A stretch of DNA of 64,000 bases from Roseomonas sp. (GCA_031180725.1 JAPSLO010000001.1:434001-498000), one strand, 5' to 3'; positions 1 through 9,033 are shown, counted from the first letter of the stretch. Translations and numbers: made by a program. Notes: a model not told the origin generated them from the sequence alone.

Positions 1-1
1 C

Positions 2-181
2 AAGCCACTGGAACGCCAGCATGGCGGCCCGGTGCGCCTGGTGGTGCCGCACCTTTATTTCTGGAAGAGCCCGAAGTGGATCACGCGCATCGAATTGCTG
101 CGCGAGGACCGGCCGGGCTTCTGGGAAGTGCGCGGCTACCACAACCGCGGCAACCCCTGGGCCGAGGAGCGGTACGGCTAG
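2..181 (+). CDS. Molybdopterin-dependent oxidoreductase, sulfite oxidase-like (C-terminal end only)
   Basis: Only the last 59 codons are in the window; the gene enters from the left edge and stops at a TAG. The readable end contains the stretch [13 protein letters not shown], then [20 protein letters not shown] and a closing PWAEERYG. This is how the YuiH/YedY-like sulfite oxidase family ends, where a Moco-binding enzyme acts on an unknown small substrate. That family assignment rests on memory of the conserved C-terminus, because the cofactor-binding cysteine lies outside the window. The next gene starts 62 bases downstream on the same strand and is unrelated in function. The partial nature is certain and the family call fairly firm. 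Confidence 0.75.
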   Translation, partial: KPLERQHGGPVRLVVPHLYFWKSPKWITRIELLREDRPGFWEVRGYHNRGNPWAEERYG

Positions 182-243
182 CCGGCTTCACCCGGCGCGC
201 GCGGTATGCTGCGATGCAACGGCCGCGCCGCAGGGAACCCCGG

Positions 244-1194
244 ATGAAGCCCGCCATCGCCATTGCCATGCCGATCACCGAAAGGCTCCGCGCCCGGCTG
301 GCGGAGATCGGGGACCTGCATGAGACGCCGCCCGGCACGACCGGCATCATCTCGGATGCTGCGAAGGCGGAAGCGCGGGTGCTGGTCACGCTCGGCACGC
401 TGCGCACCGATGCGGCGCTGATCGCCTCCATGCCGAAGCTCGGCCTCATCTGCTGCTACGGCACCGGCTTCGAGGGCGTGGACCGCCAGGCCGCCGCCGC
501 GCGCGGCATCCCCGTGACCCATGCGGGCGACACCAACGCCACCGCGGTCGCGGAATTCGCCATGGGCCTGATGCTGGCCACCGCCCGGTTGATCCCCCGC
601 GGCGACCGGCTGGTGCGCGGCGGCAACTGGAAGGACTTGAAGCTTGGCCGCCTGCCGATGGTGCCGGGGCTGGCTGGGCGGCGACTCGGCATCTACGGCC
701 TCGGCGCGATCGGCGAGCGCATCGCCCGCCGCGCCGAGCCTTTCGAGATGGAGATCGCCTACCACAACCGCCGCCGGCGCGATGACGTGCCCTGGGCCTA
801 CAAATCCAGCCTGATGGAGCTGGCCGAGTGGTGCGACGTGCTGATGGTCTCGGTGCGCGCCATGCCGGAGAACCGGCACGCCGTGAATGCCGCGGTGCTG
901 GAGGCGCTGGGGCCGAAGGGCCTGCTGGTGAACATCTCCCGCGGCATCGCGGTGGACGAGGCCGCGCTGGTCGAGGCGCTGGAACAGGGCCGCATCGCCG
1001 GCGCCGGCCTGGATGTCTTCGAGCAGGAGCCGCATGTGCCGCCGCGGCTCTTCCCGCTGGAGAATGTGGTGCTGACACCGCATGTGGCCGCGCTGTGCCA
1101 CTCGGCTCAGGACGCGCAGGCCGATCTGCTGGTGTCGAACATCACCGCCTTCCTGTCGGGCGGCGCGCTGCGCTGCCTGGTGCCGCCGGCCTGA
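244..1194 (+). CDS. D-isomer-specific 2-hydroxyacid dehydrogenase
   Basis: A 316-residue NAD(P)-dependent dehydrogenase that reduces a 2-keto acid to a D-2-hydroxyacid or does the reverse, in the cytoplasm. The nucleotide-binding motif YGLGAIGERIARR lies near residue 155, the second-strand region carries NISRG, and the catalytic histidine sits in LTPHVAALCHS near the end. The ATG at 244 was chosen because AGGGAA lies 7 bases upstream and the protein then begins like the family (MKPAIAIAMPI); the frame stays open to 76, but that would run antiparallel to no known domain and overlap the preceding gene. Members include glyoxylate/hydroxypyruvate reductases, and the true substrate cannot be read from sequence. 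It is convergent with the glycosylase gene, with 7 bases between the two stops. Confidence 0.88.
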   Translation: MKPAIAIAMPITERLRARLAEIGDLHETPPGTTGIISDAAKAEARVLVTLGTLRTDAALIASMPKLGLICCYGTGFEGVDRQAAAARGIPVTHAGDTNATAVAEFAMGLMLATARLIPRGDRLVRGGNWKDLKLGRLPMVPGLAGRRLGIYGLGAIGERIARRAEPFEMEIAYHNRRRRDDVPWAYKSSLMELAEWCDVLMVSVRAMPENRHAVNAAVLEALGPKGLLVNISRGIAVDEAALVEALEQGRIAGAGLDVFEQEPHVPPRLFPLENVVLTPHVAALCHSAQDAQADLLVSNITAFLSGGALRCLVPPA

Positions 1195-1201
1195 ATGGCG
1201 T

Positions 1202-1855
1202 TCAGGTGGCGGCGACGGCCGCCCGCGCGATGGCGGCTTCCACCACCGCCTCGAACATCTCCGTCGTCAGGCGGCCGGTCTGGGTATTGTAGCGGCTGAC
1301 ATGATAGCTGTCGGCCAGCCAGACGCCGTCGGGCAGTTGGTGCATGGCGCCATGGGCGAATTTCAGCCGCGCCGCCGGGATGCGGTAGGTCTTCAGCAGC
1401 GCGGTATGCGCCACCAGGCCGAGTGCGATCACCACGCGCAGCCCCGGCATGGCGGCGCGTTCCGCGGCCAGGAAGCGGTTGCAGGTGGTGATCTCGGCCG
1501 GGGTGGGCAGGTTCTCGGGCGGCACGCAGCGCACGGCATTCACGATCCGGGCGCCGGTCAGCTCCATCCCGTCCTGCGGATCTTCCCGGTACTCCCCCCG
1601 CGCCAGGCCGAACTTCAGCAGCGTGGCGTAGAGCAGCCTGCCGGCATGGTCGCCGGTGAAGGGCCGGCCGGTGCGGTTCGCGCCCTTCACGCCGGGCGCC
1701 AGGCCCAGCACCATGATCGGCGCTGTCACCGGCCCCCAGCAGGGAACCGGTGCATTGTGCCAGTCGGGCCATTTCGCGCGGTTGGCGGCGCGGTAATCCA
1801 CCAGCCTTGGGCAGAGCGGACAGTCCCGCCCCGGCGATTCGATGCTGCTGCTCAT
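1202..1855 (-). CDS. Uracil-DNA glycosylase, family 5 (UDGb)
   Basis: A 217-residue DNA repair glycosylase that removes uracil and related deaminated bases from DNA. Motif A reads GLAPGVKGANRTGRPFTGD (residues 51-69), the variant diagnostic of family 5, which lacks the usual catalytic aspartate or asparagine of other UDGs. Motif B near the end reads SYHVSRYNTQTGRLT. Four cysteines, C12, C15, C110 and C125, are placed as the ligands of the 4Fe-4S cluster known in families 4 and 5. The ATG start at 1855 is well supported by the cysteine pair directly after it. The upstream gene on the same strand (NYN domain) ends 24 bases away, so the two may be cotranscribed. The family call is firm and the detailed substrate range is inferred from relatives. 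Confidence 0.9.
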   Translation of the reverse strand: MSSSIESPGRDCPLCPRLVDYRAANRAKWPDWHNAPVPCWGPVTAPIMVLGLAPGVKGANRTGRPFTGDHAGRLLYATLLKFGLARGEYREDPQDGMELTGARIVNAVRCVPPENLPTPAEITTCNRFLAAERAAMPGLRVVIALGLVAHTALLKTYRIPAARLKFAHGAMHQLPDGVWLADSYHVSRYNTQTGRLTTEMFEAVVEAAIARAAVAAT

Positions 1856-1879
1856 CCCCGCGGCATAGCCGAGGGAGGG

Positions 1880-2527
1880 CTATTCCGGCAGGTCCACCGG
1901 GTCGCGGAAGGGCTCGGCCGGGGTGGCGCGGGGCGGGACCGGGGCGCGGGTCGGCACCGGGCGAGGGCGGGGCTCCACCTGGCGGCGGGTGATGTCGGGA
2001 GCCAGTTCCCCCAACTCCATGAACTGGTCCGCCTGCCGGCGCAGCTCATCGGCGATCATGCCCGGCTGGGTGCGGATGGTGGAAACCACGGTGACGCGCA
2101 CGCCCTGCTGCTGAGCGGCTTCCACCATGCGGCGCAGGTCACCGTCGCCGGCAAAGACCACAGCATGGTCCAGCCGGGGGGCCAGCACCATCAGGTCCAC
2201 CGCCATCTCCACCTCGATATTGCCGCGGACGCGGCGGCGCCCGGCGGCATCGGTGAACTCGCGTGCCGGCTTGGTCACCACCTGGTAGCCATTGTAGCCC
2301 AGCCAATCCACCAGCGGGCGCAGCGGCGAATATTCCTCATTCTCCAGCAGGGCCGTGTAGTAGGCAGCGCGCACCAGCCTCGCCTGCCGCCGGAAGTAAC
2401 CGAGCAAGTTCTTGTAATCGACGTCAAAGCCGAGGTTGCGCGAGGCCGCATAAAGATGGGCCCCGTCGATGAAGAGGCCGAGCCTCTCCTGAGGGTCGAA
2501 ATGCACGTCTGCGAACTTCCGCTCCAA
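1880..2527 (-). CDS. NYN-domain (LabA/DUF88-like) protein
   Basis: A 215-residue protein of the NYN/PIN-like nuclease fold family, members of which are thought to cut RNA. The acidic residues expected of the site are seen in LGLFIDGAHLYAAS (start of the domain), EVEMAVDLMVLA in the middle and VVFAGDGDLRRMV later. The last 40 residues are a proline- and arginine-rich tail (PRPRPVPTRAPVPP). The start given is TTG; a GTG at 2509 has a GGAAG sequence 9-10 bases upstream and would give the usual N-terminus for the family, so either may be right. It is divergent from folK across 63 bases. The role in this organism is unknown; the nuclease idea comes from the family. Confidence 0.82.
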   Translation of the reverse strand: MERKFADVHFDPQERLGLFIDGAHLYAASRNLGFDVDYKNLLGYFRRQARLVRAAYYTALLENEEYSPLRPLVDWLGYNGYQVVTKPAREFTDAAGRRRVRGNIEVEMAVDLMVLAPRLDHAVVFAGDGDLRRMVEAAQQQGVRVTVVSTIRTQPGMIADELRRQADQFMELGELAPDITRRQVEPRPRPVPTRAPVPPRATPAEPFRDPVDLPE

Positions 2528-2590
2528 TTGCCAAGAAAGTAGAAGGGTAATGTTCAGACGTCAAAACGGCGTGTTGAAGGTTGCGCGGTT

Positions 2591-3106
2591 GTGATCATCA
2601 TCGCGCTTGGCGCGAACCTGCCCGGCCCGGACGGCGCACCGGCGCTGGAGACGTTGCGGCGGGCGGCTGCGCTGCTGGACGGCCTGCCCTGTCTGCGTCT
2701 TCAGGCCCTGTCCCGCTGGTATGCCACGGCGCCCGTGCCCCCCACGCCCGGGACACCGGACTATGTCAACGGGGTGGCGCTGCTGGCGCCGCGCCCCGGT
2801 GCCGCCGCGCCCGATCCCGCCCACCTTCTGGCCGCGTTGCAGGCCATCGAGGACCGATTCGGCCGGGCGCGCCCCTATCCCAACGCGCCGCGCACACTGG
2901 ATCTGGATCTGATCGACCTGGACGGGATGGTGCGCGCCGCGCCTGACCCCATCCTGCCCCATCCGCGGATGCACCTCCGCGCTTTCGTGCTGGCGCCGCT
3001 GCGCGATGTGGCGCCGGGCTGGCGGCACCCGGTGCTGGGGGAGGGAGTGCACAGGCTGCTGGCCGCCTTACCGCCGGATGGCATCCGCCCCCTCGGCCGG
3101 ACCTGA
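2591..3106 (+). CDS. folK: 2-amino-4-hydroxy-6-hydroxymethyldihydropteridine diphosphokinase
   Basis: HPPK, 171 residues, transfers pyrophosphate from ATP to 6-hydroxymethyl-dihydropterin in folate synthesis, just before dihydropteroate synthase (folP lies at 26.5 kb). The N-terminal MIIIALGANLPGP and the ATP-binding signature region with RFGRARPYPNAPRTLDLDLI, followed by LPHPRMHLRAFVLAPL, are classic for the enzyme. The start is GTG, preceded by GAAGG. It is normally followed directly by rpoZ in related genomes; here the amine oxidase gene on the opposite strand lies between them. Confidence 0.95.
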   Translation: MIIIALGANLPGPDGAPALETLRRAAALLDGLPCLRLQALSRWYATAPVPPTPGTPDYVNGVALLAPRPGAAAPDPAHLLAALQAIEDRFGRARPYPNAPRTLDLDLIDLDGMVRAAPDPILPHPRMHLRAFVLAPLRDVAPGWRHPVLGEGVHRLLAALPPDGIRPLGRT

Positions 3107-3112
3107 TCGCAA

Positions 3113-3137
3113 CCGGCGCCGCGTGGCCCGGCGCCGG
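3113..3137. terminator. Bidirectional hairpin between folK and the amine oxidase gene
   Basis: CCGGCGCC at 3113-3120 pairs perfectly with GGCGCCGG at 3130-3137 across a 9-base loop. It sits between two convergent stop codons. There is no T-run. A second imperfect dyad, CTCTGAG with CTCAGAG, follows up to 3176 and may serve the minus-strand gene. Confidence 0.5.
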
Positions 3138-3170
3138 CTTCGATCTCTGAGGCCCGGCGAGACCTCCGGC

Positions 3171-4670
3171 TCAGAGCTCCTGCCGGATCCGCGGGTTGCC
3201 CTCGGGCCGCGCTTCCGGGTCGATCTGGCGAGCGGCCCGCAGGCCGGACTCGATTGCGCCCTCCACCCAGCCCGTCTTCAGCGTGGTGAAGTCGCCCGCG
3301 AAATGGATCCGGCCCTCCGGTACCGACCACTCCTTCACCATCCAACCGCCGCCGATCGGTGGCCCGCCAAAGGATCCCCGGATCCAGGGCTGCTCGCTCC
3401 AGGCGAAGGAATCCATGGAGACGACCTCGTCGAAGAGGTCGGGCATGTCGCGCCGGAACTGATCGACCACCACGGCTGCGCGTTCCGCCCGGGGCAGTTT
3501 AAGCACCGCATCGGCGTTCGTGCCGTTAAGGTAGAAGAAGGTGCTGCCGAAGCCGCCTGGCTCGTTACCGGTGATGTCGATCACCCGCTCCCAGGGGCGG
3601 TCGCCACCTGCCATGGGCCAGCCGTGCACGTTTCGGGACAGCCAAGAGGGGCTGCGGGTCTTGACGATGACCTTCACCGTCCGGTCCCACTCCATCTCGG
3701 CGAACATCCGGGCCTTCCGCGCGGACCACTGTGGCAGGACCTCGACCTCCCCCATCACGCTGAAGGGGATCGTTGAGATCACCGCGTCACCCGTGAACTC
3801 GCGGCCGTCTCGCGTTGCCACCCGGACATGGGGGCCGGACTGGCCGGACTGGTCGATTTTGGCCACGGGAGAGCCGAGCACGAAGCGGTCCCGCCCGATC
3901 GCCGCGGCGAGGGCAAGCGGCAGGCGGCTGTTGCCTCCCTGGATCCGGAACAGGTTCTGGTCGCCGAAGTGGTAGGCGAGGTCCGGGATCGCCCCCAGGG
4001 CCTGCGAGCTGCTTGTGAACGTCCCGCCATGGGCGTCCAGGACCTTGCAGAACGCCTCCGATGCGCCGACCCCGCGGATCAGGTCGCCCACCGTCACGTT
4101 GCCGAGGCGGTCGAGCCCCTCGTCGTCCGGCCATCGCGCGTCCAAGACCGTGTCGCTGTCGAGCCCTGCCCGGTAGAGGTACTGGTTCAGCATGGAAGAG
4201 ACGGTGACCTGGCGCTCCTCGGCCGAGAGCGGCCAGGGCCAGGTGGCGAGGTTGGCACCCTCTCCGACCTTGCCGTCGATCATGTATCGCGGCAGCCCGT
4301 CGTTGAGGCTCAGCAGGGGCAGGTTGAACCGCCGCACATAGGCGAGCACGTAGGGCATGTTGGACCGGAAATGCCCGCCGCCCGCCTCGGTGAACATGCC
4401 GTCGCCGAGCGGGACGGACAGGAGCCGCCCGCCGATGCGGTCCTGGTACTCAAGGATCGTGACGTCGTGGCCTCGCCGCAGCAGCGCCAGGCCTGAGGCG
4501 AGGCCGGCCATGCCCGCGCCGAGGATCAGGACCTTCTTCCCGCCGGTGCTCTGTGCCCGCGCGGCAACGGTGGGCGCGGCAATGGCGACGGCGCCTGCGG
4601 CCGCTGCCCGGAGCAAGCCACGTCGGGAAGGCGTCAGGGCGGGGCCACCGGGCATGGCTTCAGACGTCAT
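3171..4670 (-). CDS. Exported flavin-dependent amine oxidase (FAD-binding)
   Basis: A 499-residue flavin amine oxidase. A twin-arginine leader (TPSRRGLLRAAAAGAVAIAA, cut near AARAQ) should send the folded, FAD-loaded enzyme to the periplasm. The FAD site follows as LILGAGMAGLASGLALLRRG and DRIGGRLLSV; the C-terminal FAD-contact region is GRIHFAGDFTTLKTGWVEGA. The ATG at 4670 was preferred over the longer frame (4724) because GGGAGGG lies 9 bases upstream. The family oxidises primary or polyamines to aldehyde, ammonia and peroxide; the substrate here is unknown. It lies in reverse between folK and rpoZ, which are neighbours in relatives, and its codon choice seems to lean more on CGG and CCG than the neighbours, so it may be an insertion. 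That last point is a visual impression only. Confidence 0.88.
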   Translation of the reverse strand: MTSEAMPGGPALTPSRRGLLRAAAAGAVAIAAPTVAARAQSTGGKKVLILGAGMAGLASGLALLRRGHDVTILEYQDRIGGRLLSVPLGDGMFTEAGGGHFRSNMPYVLAYVRRFNLPLLSLNDGLPRYMIDGKVGEGANLATWPWPLSAEERQVTVSSMLNQYLYRAGLDSDTVLDARWPDDEGLDRLGNVTVGDLIRGVGASEAFCKVLDAHGGTFTSSSQALGAIPDLAYHFGDQNLFRIQGGNSRLPLALAAAIGRDRFVLGSPVAKIDQSGQSGPHVRVATRDGREFTGDAVISTIPFSVMGEVEVLPQWSARKARMFAEMEWDRTVKVIVKTRSPSWLSRNVHGWPMAGGDRPWERVIDITGNEPGGFGSTFFYLNGTNADAVLKLPRAERAAVVVDQFRRDMPDLFDEVVSMDSFAWSEQPWIRGSFGGPPIGGGWMVKEWSVPEGRIHFAGDFTTLKTGWVEGAIESGLRAARQIDPEARPEGNPRIRQEL

Positions 4671-4833
4671 GGTGAGGGACCCTCCCGCTCCGGGCTCGTA
4701 ACGGCGGCGTGATAGCATAACCATGGAGGGCCAGGAACACGCGGGCGTCTGGTCGCCTGCCAGGGCGCGCCGGCGGAGATCCAGGCGAGGTTTTTCCAGT
4801 TAGGGGCCACGCGGCCTGGCGCTGTGCGCGTGC

Positions 4834-4862
4834 TTGCGCCGGCCCGCGCCGATGGCTACATG
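4834..4862 (+). promoter_or_regulatory. Candidate sigma-70 promoter of rpoZ
   Basis: TTGCGC (4834-4839), a 17-base spacer and TACATG (4857-4862). The match to the -10 box is partial. It lies about 90 bases before the rpoZ ATG in a 282-base divergent gap (4671-4952) that holds no other feature I could support. Confidence 0.35.
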
Positions 4863-4952
4863 GGGGGTTCACCAAGCAAGGGGAGGGGTGGTCCCCCGGG
4901 CCAGCCACGCCCGGCCCGACCGCCCGCAACCCGGTAACGGGATTGGAGCCAC

Positions 4953-5348
4953 ATGGCACGCGTCACGGTCGAGGACTGCGTCCTCAAGGTGCCGAACCGC
5001 TTCGAGCTGGTCCTGCATGCCGCGCAGCGCGCGCGCAACATCAGCCGCGGCGAGGAGCTGACGGTCGAGCGCGACAACGACAAGAACCCCGTCGTCGCCC
5101 TGCGTGAGATCGCGGAGGGGACAGTGGACCTGGACAACCTGCAGGCCGACCTCATCAAGTCCCTGCAGCGCGCCCCGGAGCCGGAGCCGGCCGAGGAGGA
5201 GGTGCTGGACCTCATCGCCACCGACGAGAACATCTTCGGCGTCATGGATGTGAACGAGGAACCGGCCGGCGATGGCGCGGGCCTCGAGGACATGTCGGCC
5301 GACGATATCGAGGCGGCGATCGCCGCCGAGCTTGGCGGGAAACGCTGA
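4953..5348 (+). CDS. rpoZ: DNA-directed RNA polymerase omega subunit
   Basis: The omega subunit helps assemble RNA polymerase and is part of the ppGpp binding site. The 131-residue product starts [20 protein letters not shown] and continues with [11 protein letters not shown] and the [15 protein letters not shown] block, the conserved omega core. The last 50 residues are acidic ([13 protein letters not shown] and later), longer than in enterobacteria but typical of alphaproteobacteria. TTGGAG lies 6 bases before the ATG. It is followed 82 bases later by the gene for the enzyme that makes ppGpp, a conserved pairing. Confidence 0.96.
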   Translation: MARVTVEDCVLKVPNRFELVLHAAQRARNISRGEELTVERDNDKNPVVALREIAEGTVDLDNLQADLIKSLQRAPEPEPAEEEVLDLIATDENIFGVMDVNEEPAGDGAGLEDMSADDIEAAIAAELGGKR

Positions 5349-5430
5349 GGCCCAAACCACGCAGCGGGGGCGTCGCCGCCCCCGCATCCTGCCCTGGGCG
5401 CCGCTTGGGACTTCCGGCGGCGGCGGCAAG

Positions 5431-7701
5431 ATGAACACGTCCGTCACCCCGGATGGGGCCCCCTGGGCACCAGGAGGGCAGGGGGCTTCCTGGGCGCCGG
5501 AAGGCCTCGCCGCGGGGGTGGCGCCCGATGCGGGACACGAGCTGGGCCGGCTGGTCGCCAGCTATGACCAACGCGCCGACCCCGCGCTGATCGAAAAGGC
5601 CTTCGAGGTCGCGAACGCCGCCCATGCCGGGCAGACCCGCGACAACGGCGATCCTTACATCACCCATCCGGTCGCGGTGGCGCGCATCTTGGCGCAGTAC
5701 CGGCTGGACACTGCCTCCATCGCCACCGCCCTGCTGCATGACGTGGCGGAGGACACCAAGACCGGCCTTGCCGAGATCGAGAAGCGCTTCGGGCGCGAGA
5801 TCGCGCGGCTGGTGGACGGCGTCACCAAGCTGACGCGGCTGGAACTGCAATCCGAGCGCACGAAGCAGGCCGAGAATTTCCGCAAGCTCGTCCTGGCCAT
5901 GTCGGAGGACATCCGCGTTCTCCTGGTGAAGCTGGCGGATCGACTGCACAACATGCGCACCCTGCACTTCGTCCCGCAGGAGACCCGTCGGCGGAAGACG
6001 GCACGCGAGACGATGGAGATCTTCGCGCCGCTCGCCGAGCGCATCGGCATGGACGCGCTGAAGACCGAGTTGGAGACGCTGGCGTTTCGTGAGCTGGACC
6101 CCGACGCGTTCCAGACAATCGCTGCCCGTCGCGCCTTCCTCTACGGCCAGGGCGCCGACCTGATCGAGGCCATCAAGGAAGACCTCGGCCGCGTCATGCG
6201 CGAATCCGGCGTGGACGTGCTGGAGCTGACCGGCCGCGAGAAGTCGCCCTATTCCATCTGGCTGAAGATGCACGGCAAGAAGGTGGAGTTCGAGCAGCTC
6301 TCGGACATCATGGCCTTCCGCATCATCGTGCCCGACAAGGCCGTCTGCTATGCAGCTCTGGGCGCGGTGCACAGCGCCTACCGCGTCGTGCCCGGCCGCT
6401 TCAAGGACTACATTTCCACCCCCAAGCCCAACGGCTACCAGAGCCTGCATACCGGCGTGACGGTGCCGGAGAAGCGCAACGCCAAGATCGAGGTGCAGAT
6501 CCGTACGCGGGAGATGCACGAGGTGGCGGAATACGGCGTCGCCGCGCACTGGATCTACAAGCAGGGTAAGGAAGCTGCGAAGGACCAGGGCAAGTTCCCC
6601 TGGGTGAAGGCGCTGCTGGAAATCCTGGAACAGGCCGCGGAGCCGCAGGAATTCCTGGATGCCACGCGGCTGGAGCTGCACCGCGACGAGGTCTTCTGCT
6701 TCACCCCGAAGGGCGACCTGATCGCCCTGCCGCGCGGCGCCACCTGCGTGGACTTCGCCTACCAGGTGCATAGCCAGGTCGGTGATTCCTGCGTGGGCGC
6801 GAAGATCAACGGCGTCATCAAGCCGCTGCGCACGCCGTTGGAGAACGGCGACCAAGTGGAGATCATCACCGCGCGCGGCGGCACGCCCAACCCGCAATGG
6901 GAACGCTTCGTCGTCACGGGGAAGGCGAAGGCGCGCATCCGCCGATTTGTGCATGCCCAGCAGCGCGAATCCCAGAAGCAGGAAGGCCGCGCCGCCATAG
7001 CGCGCGCCTTCCGCCAGGAAGGCGTGGACTTCTCCGAGAAGATCGTCGAGCCCGCGCTGAAGGTGCTGAAGCAACCGAGCTTCGAGGAACTGTGCCTGGT
7101 GGTCGCGGCCGGCAATATCTCGCCGAAGGACGTGGTGCACGCCGTCTATCCGGAACTGCGTGGTCCGCCGCGCGCCGCGGATGCGCTGCCGATCGCGCGG
7201 TCCCGCCAGCGCACCGCGCTCGCCGGCACTGCCAAGGGTGGGCGGCGCGACGTGGCGATGGGTGTTTCCGGCCTGGTGGCGGGCATGCAGGTGAATTTCG
7301 CCGGCTGCTGTCATCCGCTGCCGGGCGACCGTATTGTGGGCATCGTCTCCACCGGCAAGGGCGTGACCGTCCACAAGGCGGATTGCCACAACCTCTCCGG
7401 CTTCGGCGACAGCCCGGAGCGGTTCCTGGACATCGATTGGGATTATGAGGGCGGGGCCGGCGTGCATGTGGGGCGGGTGGAGGTCATCGCTTCCTCCGAC
7501 CGCGGGGCGATCTCCGCCGTGACGGATGCGATCGCCCGCCAGGACGGCGCGATCGAGAATCTGCGCATCCATCATCGCGGGCCCGACTTCCAGGAAATCT
7601 CGATCGACGTCGAGGTGAAGGATCTCCGCCATCTCTCCAACATCATCGCCGCGCTGCGCGGCGTGCAGGGCGTGGCCCAGGTTGAACGTGCGAAGGGTTA
7701 G
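5431..7701 (+). CDS. Bifunctional (p)ppGpp synthetase/hydrolase (Rsh)
   Basis: A 756-residue RelA/SpoT homologue that makes and destroys the stringent-response alarmone. The hydrolase HD domain shows ATALLHDVAEDT (H103-D104 and E107-D108). The synthetase domain has FEQLSDIMAFRIIV and RFKDYISTPKPNGYQSLHT; the RFKD motif at 323-326 is the form found in bifunctional Rsh enzymes. A TGS domain (near GATCVDFAYQVHSQVG), a conserved-cysteine region (FAGCCHPLPGD) and a C-terminal ACT domain follow, so the enzyme is complete. The ATG at 5431 was chosen because upstream frame sequence overlaps rpoZ; the first 35 residues are an unusual Trp-Ala-Pro rich stretch. Gene names rsh, relA and spoT are all used for this single alphaproteobacterial gene. 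Confidence 0.95.
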   Translation: MNTSVTPDGAPWAPGGQGASWAPEGLAAGVAPDAGHELGRLVASYDQRADPALIEKAFEVANAAHAGQTRDNGDPYITHPVAVARILAQYRLDTASIATALLHDVAEDTKTGLAEIEKRFGREIARLVDGVTKLTRLELQSERTKQAENFRKLVLAMSEDIRVLLVKLADRLHNMRTLHFVPQETRRRKTARETMEIFAPLAERIGMDALKTELETLAFRELDPDAFQTIAARRAFLYGQGADLIEAIKEDLGRVMRESGVDVLELTGREKSPYSIWLKMHGKKVEFEQLSDIMAFRIIVPDKAVCYAALGAVHSAYRVVPGRFKDYISTPKPNGYQSLHTGVTVPEKRNAKIEVQIRTREMHEVAEYGVAAHWIYKQGKEAAKDQGKFPWVKALLEILEQAAEPQEFLDATRLELHRDEVFCFTPKGDLIALPRGATCVDFAYQVHSQVGDSCVGAKINGVIKPLRTPLENGDQVEIITARGGTPNPQWERFVVTGKAKARIRRFVHAQQRESQKQEGRAAIARAFRQEGVDFSEKIVEPALKVLKQPSFEELCLVVAAGNISPKDVVHAVYPELRGPPRAADALPIARSRQRTALAGTAKGGRRDVAMGVSGLVAGMQVNFAGCCHPLPGDRIVGIVSTGKGVTVHKADCHNLSGFGDSPERFLDIDWDYEGGAGVHVGRVEVIASSDRGAISAVTDAIARQDGAIENLRIHHRGPDFQEISIDVEVKDLRHLSNIIAALRGVQGVAQVERAKG

Positions 7702-7749
7702 CCGCTCCGCGCGAGGCGGCAGGGAAGGCATGAAGCGGATGGGCGGCGG

Positions 7750-8190
7750 ATGATCATCGGCCTTGGCAGCGACATCATGGACATCCGCCGGATCGAGGCG
7801 ACGATCGCGCGCTTCGGCGACCGCTTCCTGGACCGCATCTTCACCCCGGCCGAGCGCGCCAAGGCGGAGCGACGGACGGAGAAGATCCGCGCTGCCACAT
7901 ACGCCAAGCGCTATGCCGCGAAGGAAGCGGCCGCGAAGGCGTTGGGCACCGGCTTCCGGCAGGGGGTGTTCTGGCGCGACCTGGGGGTGGTGAACCTCTC
8001 CTCCGGCCAGCCGACGCTCCGCATGACGGGCGGCGCGGCGGAGCGACTGAAGGCCATCACCCCGCCGGGACATCTTGCACATGTGGCGCTGACGATGACC
8101 GACGAATTCCCCTATGCCCAGGCAATGGTGGTCATCACCGCCGTCCCGGCGCCGGCGGCGCTGGGCGGCATGCGGGGGGCCGTTCCTTGA
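7750..8190 (+). CDS. acpS: Holo-[acyl-carrier-protein] synthase
   Basis: AcpS moves the 4'-phosphopantetheine arm of CoA onto acyl carrier protein, activating it for fatty acid synthesis. The Mg-binding aspartate is in [16 protein letters not shown] (D8) and the second metal ligand in [14 protein letters not shown] (E59). At 146 residues it is slightly longer than usual, with a C-terminal tail after [11 protein letters not shown] that is not conserved. It opens the acpS-lepB-rnc-era set, 48 bases after the Rsh gene. Confidence 0.94.
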   Translation: MIIGLGSDIMDIRRIEATIARFGDRFLDRIFTPAERAKAERRTEKIRAATYAKRYAAKEAAAKALGTGFRQGVFWRDLGVVNLSSGQPTLRMTGGAAERLKAITPPGHLAHVALTMTDEFPYAQAMVVITAVPAPAALGGMRGAVP

Positions 8191-8259
8191 CAGACACCGC
8201 GCGGGCGCGCTCTATCCCCGCTGAACGCGACGGTCCCGGCGGATGGGCCGGCCCCTAGG

Positions 8260-9033
8260 ATGCCCGCGAAAACCTCCTCCATGGCGCAGAAGAAGTCGGG
8301 CGGCTGGCTCGAGTCGATCAAGACGATCGTCTATGCCGGGCTCATCGCCATCGGCATCAGAACGGTCGCCTTCGAACCCTTCAACATCCCTTCCGGCAGC
8401 ATGATCCCGACCCTGCTGGTGGGGGATTACCTGTTCGTATCGAAATTCTCCTACGGCTATTCGCGGCATTCCATGCCGTTCAGCCCGAACATCTTCTCCG
8501 GCCGGATCCTGGGCTCCATGCCCAATCGCGGGGACGTTGCAGTCTTCAAGCTGCCGCGGGATGGCTCGACGGACTACATCAAGCGCATCATCGGCCTGCC
8601 CGGCGACCGCATCCAGGTGCGGGGCGGCGTGCTGTACCTGAACGGCCAGGCGGCGCGGCGGGAACTGGTGGGCAACTACACGGTGGAAGGCGACGGCCCC
8701 CGCATGGTGGTGCGCCAGTACCGCGAGATCCTGCCCCTGCAGCCGGGGATCGAGCCGCACGCCCACAACATCCTGGAAATGTCGGACGACCAGCCCTTCG
8801 ACAACACGCCGGAATTCCTGGTGCCGCCGGGCTATGTCTTTGCCATGGGCGACAACCGGGACAACAGCCTCGACAGCCGGGCGCAGAACGCGGTGGGCTT
8901 CGTGCCGCTGGAGAACCTGGTGGGGCGGGCGGAGTTCATCTTCTTCTCGGTCGATGGGTCGGCGCGGTGGTGGGAAATCTGGGGCTGGCCGATGGCGATC
9001 CGCTGGTCCCGCCTGTTCAGCGCGGTGCGGTGA
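8260..9033 (+). CDS. lepB: Signal peptidase I
   Basis: A 257-residue membrane-anchored protease that cuts Sec and Tat leader peptides on the periplasmic side. One membrane segment lies near residues 19-36. The catalytic serine is S47 in IPSGSMIPTL and the general-base lysine is K108 in DYIKRIIGLPGD; the closing motif is MGDNRDNSLDSR. The start at 8260 has little Shine-Dalgarno sequence and the ATG at 8281 is a possible alternative that would remove seven residues. Its stop overlaps the GTG of rnc by four bases (GTGA), so translation is coupled. Confidence 0.95.
   Translation: MPAKTSSMAQKKSGGWLESIKTIVYAGLIAIGIRTVAFEPFNIPSGSMIPTLLVGDYLFVSKFSYGYSRHSMPFSPNIFSGRILGSMPNRGDVAVFKLPRDGSTDYIKRIIGLPGDRIQVRGGVLYLNGQAARRELVGNYTVEGDGPRMVVRQYREILPLQPGIEPHAHNILEMSDDQPFDNTPEFLVPPGYVFAMGDNRDNSLDSRAQNAVGFVPLENLVGRAEFIFFSVDGSARWWEIWGWPMAIRWSRLFSAVR

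Noticed and set aside
76..243. N-terminal extension of the hydroxyacid dehydrogenase frame
   Set aside because: It overlaps the end of the upstream oxidoreductase in another frame, and the family start and ribosome site point to 244.
5242..8082. Very long minus-strand frame (946 codons) opposite the Rsh and acpS genes
   Set aside because: High GC removes stop codons in the antisense frame. The sequence is rich in histidine, arginine and glutamine, as antisense of GC-rich genes is, and no motif is seen.
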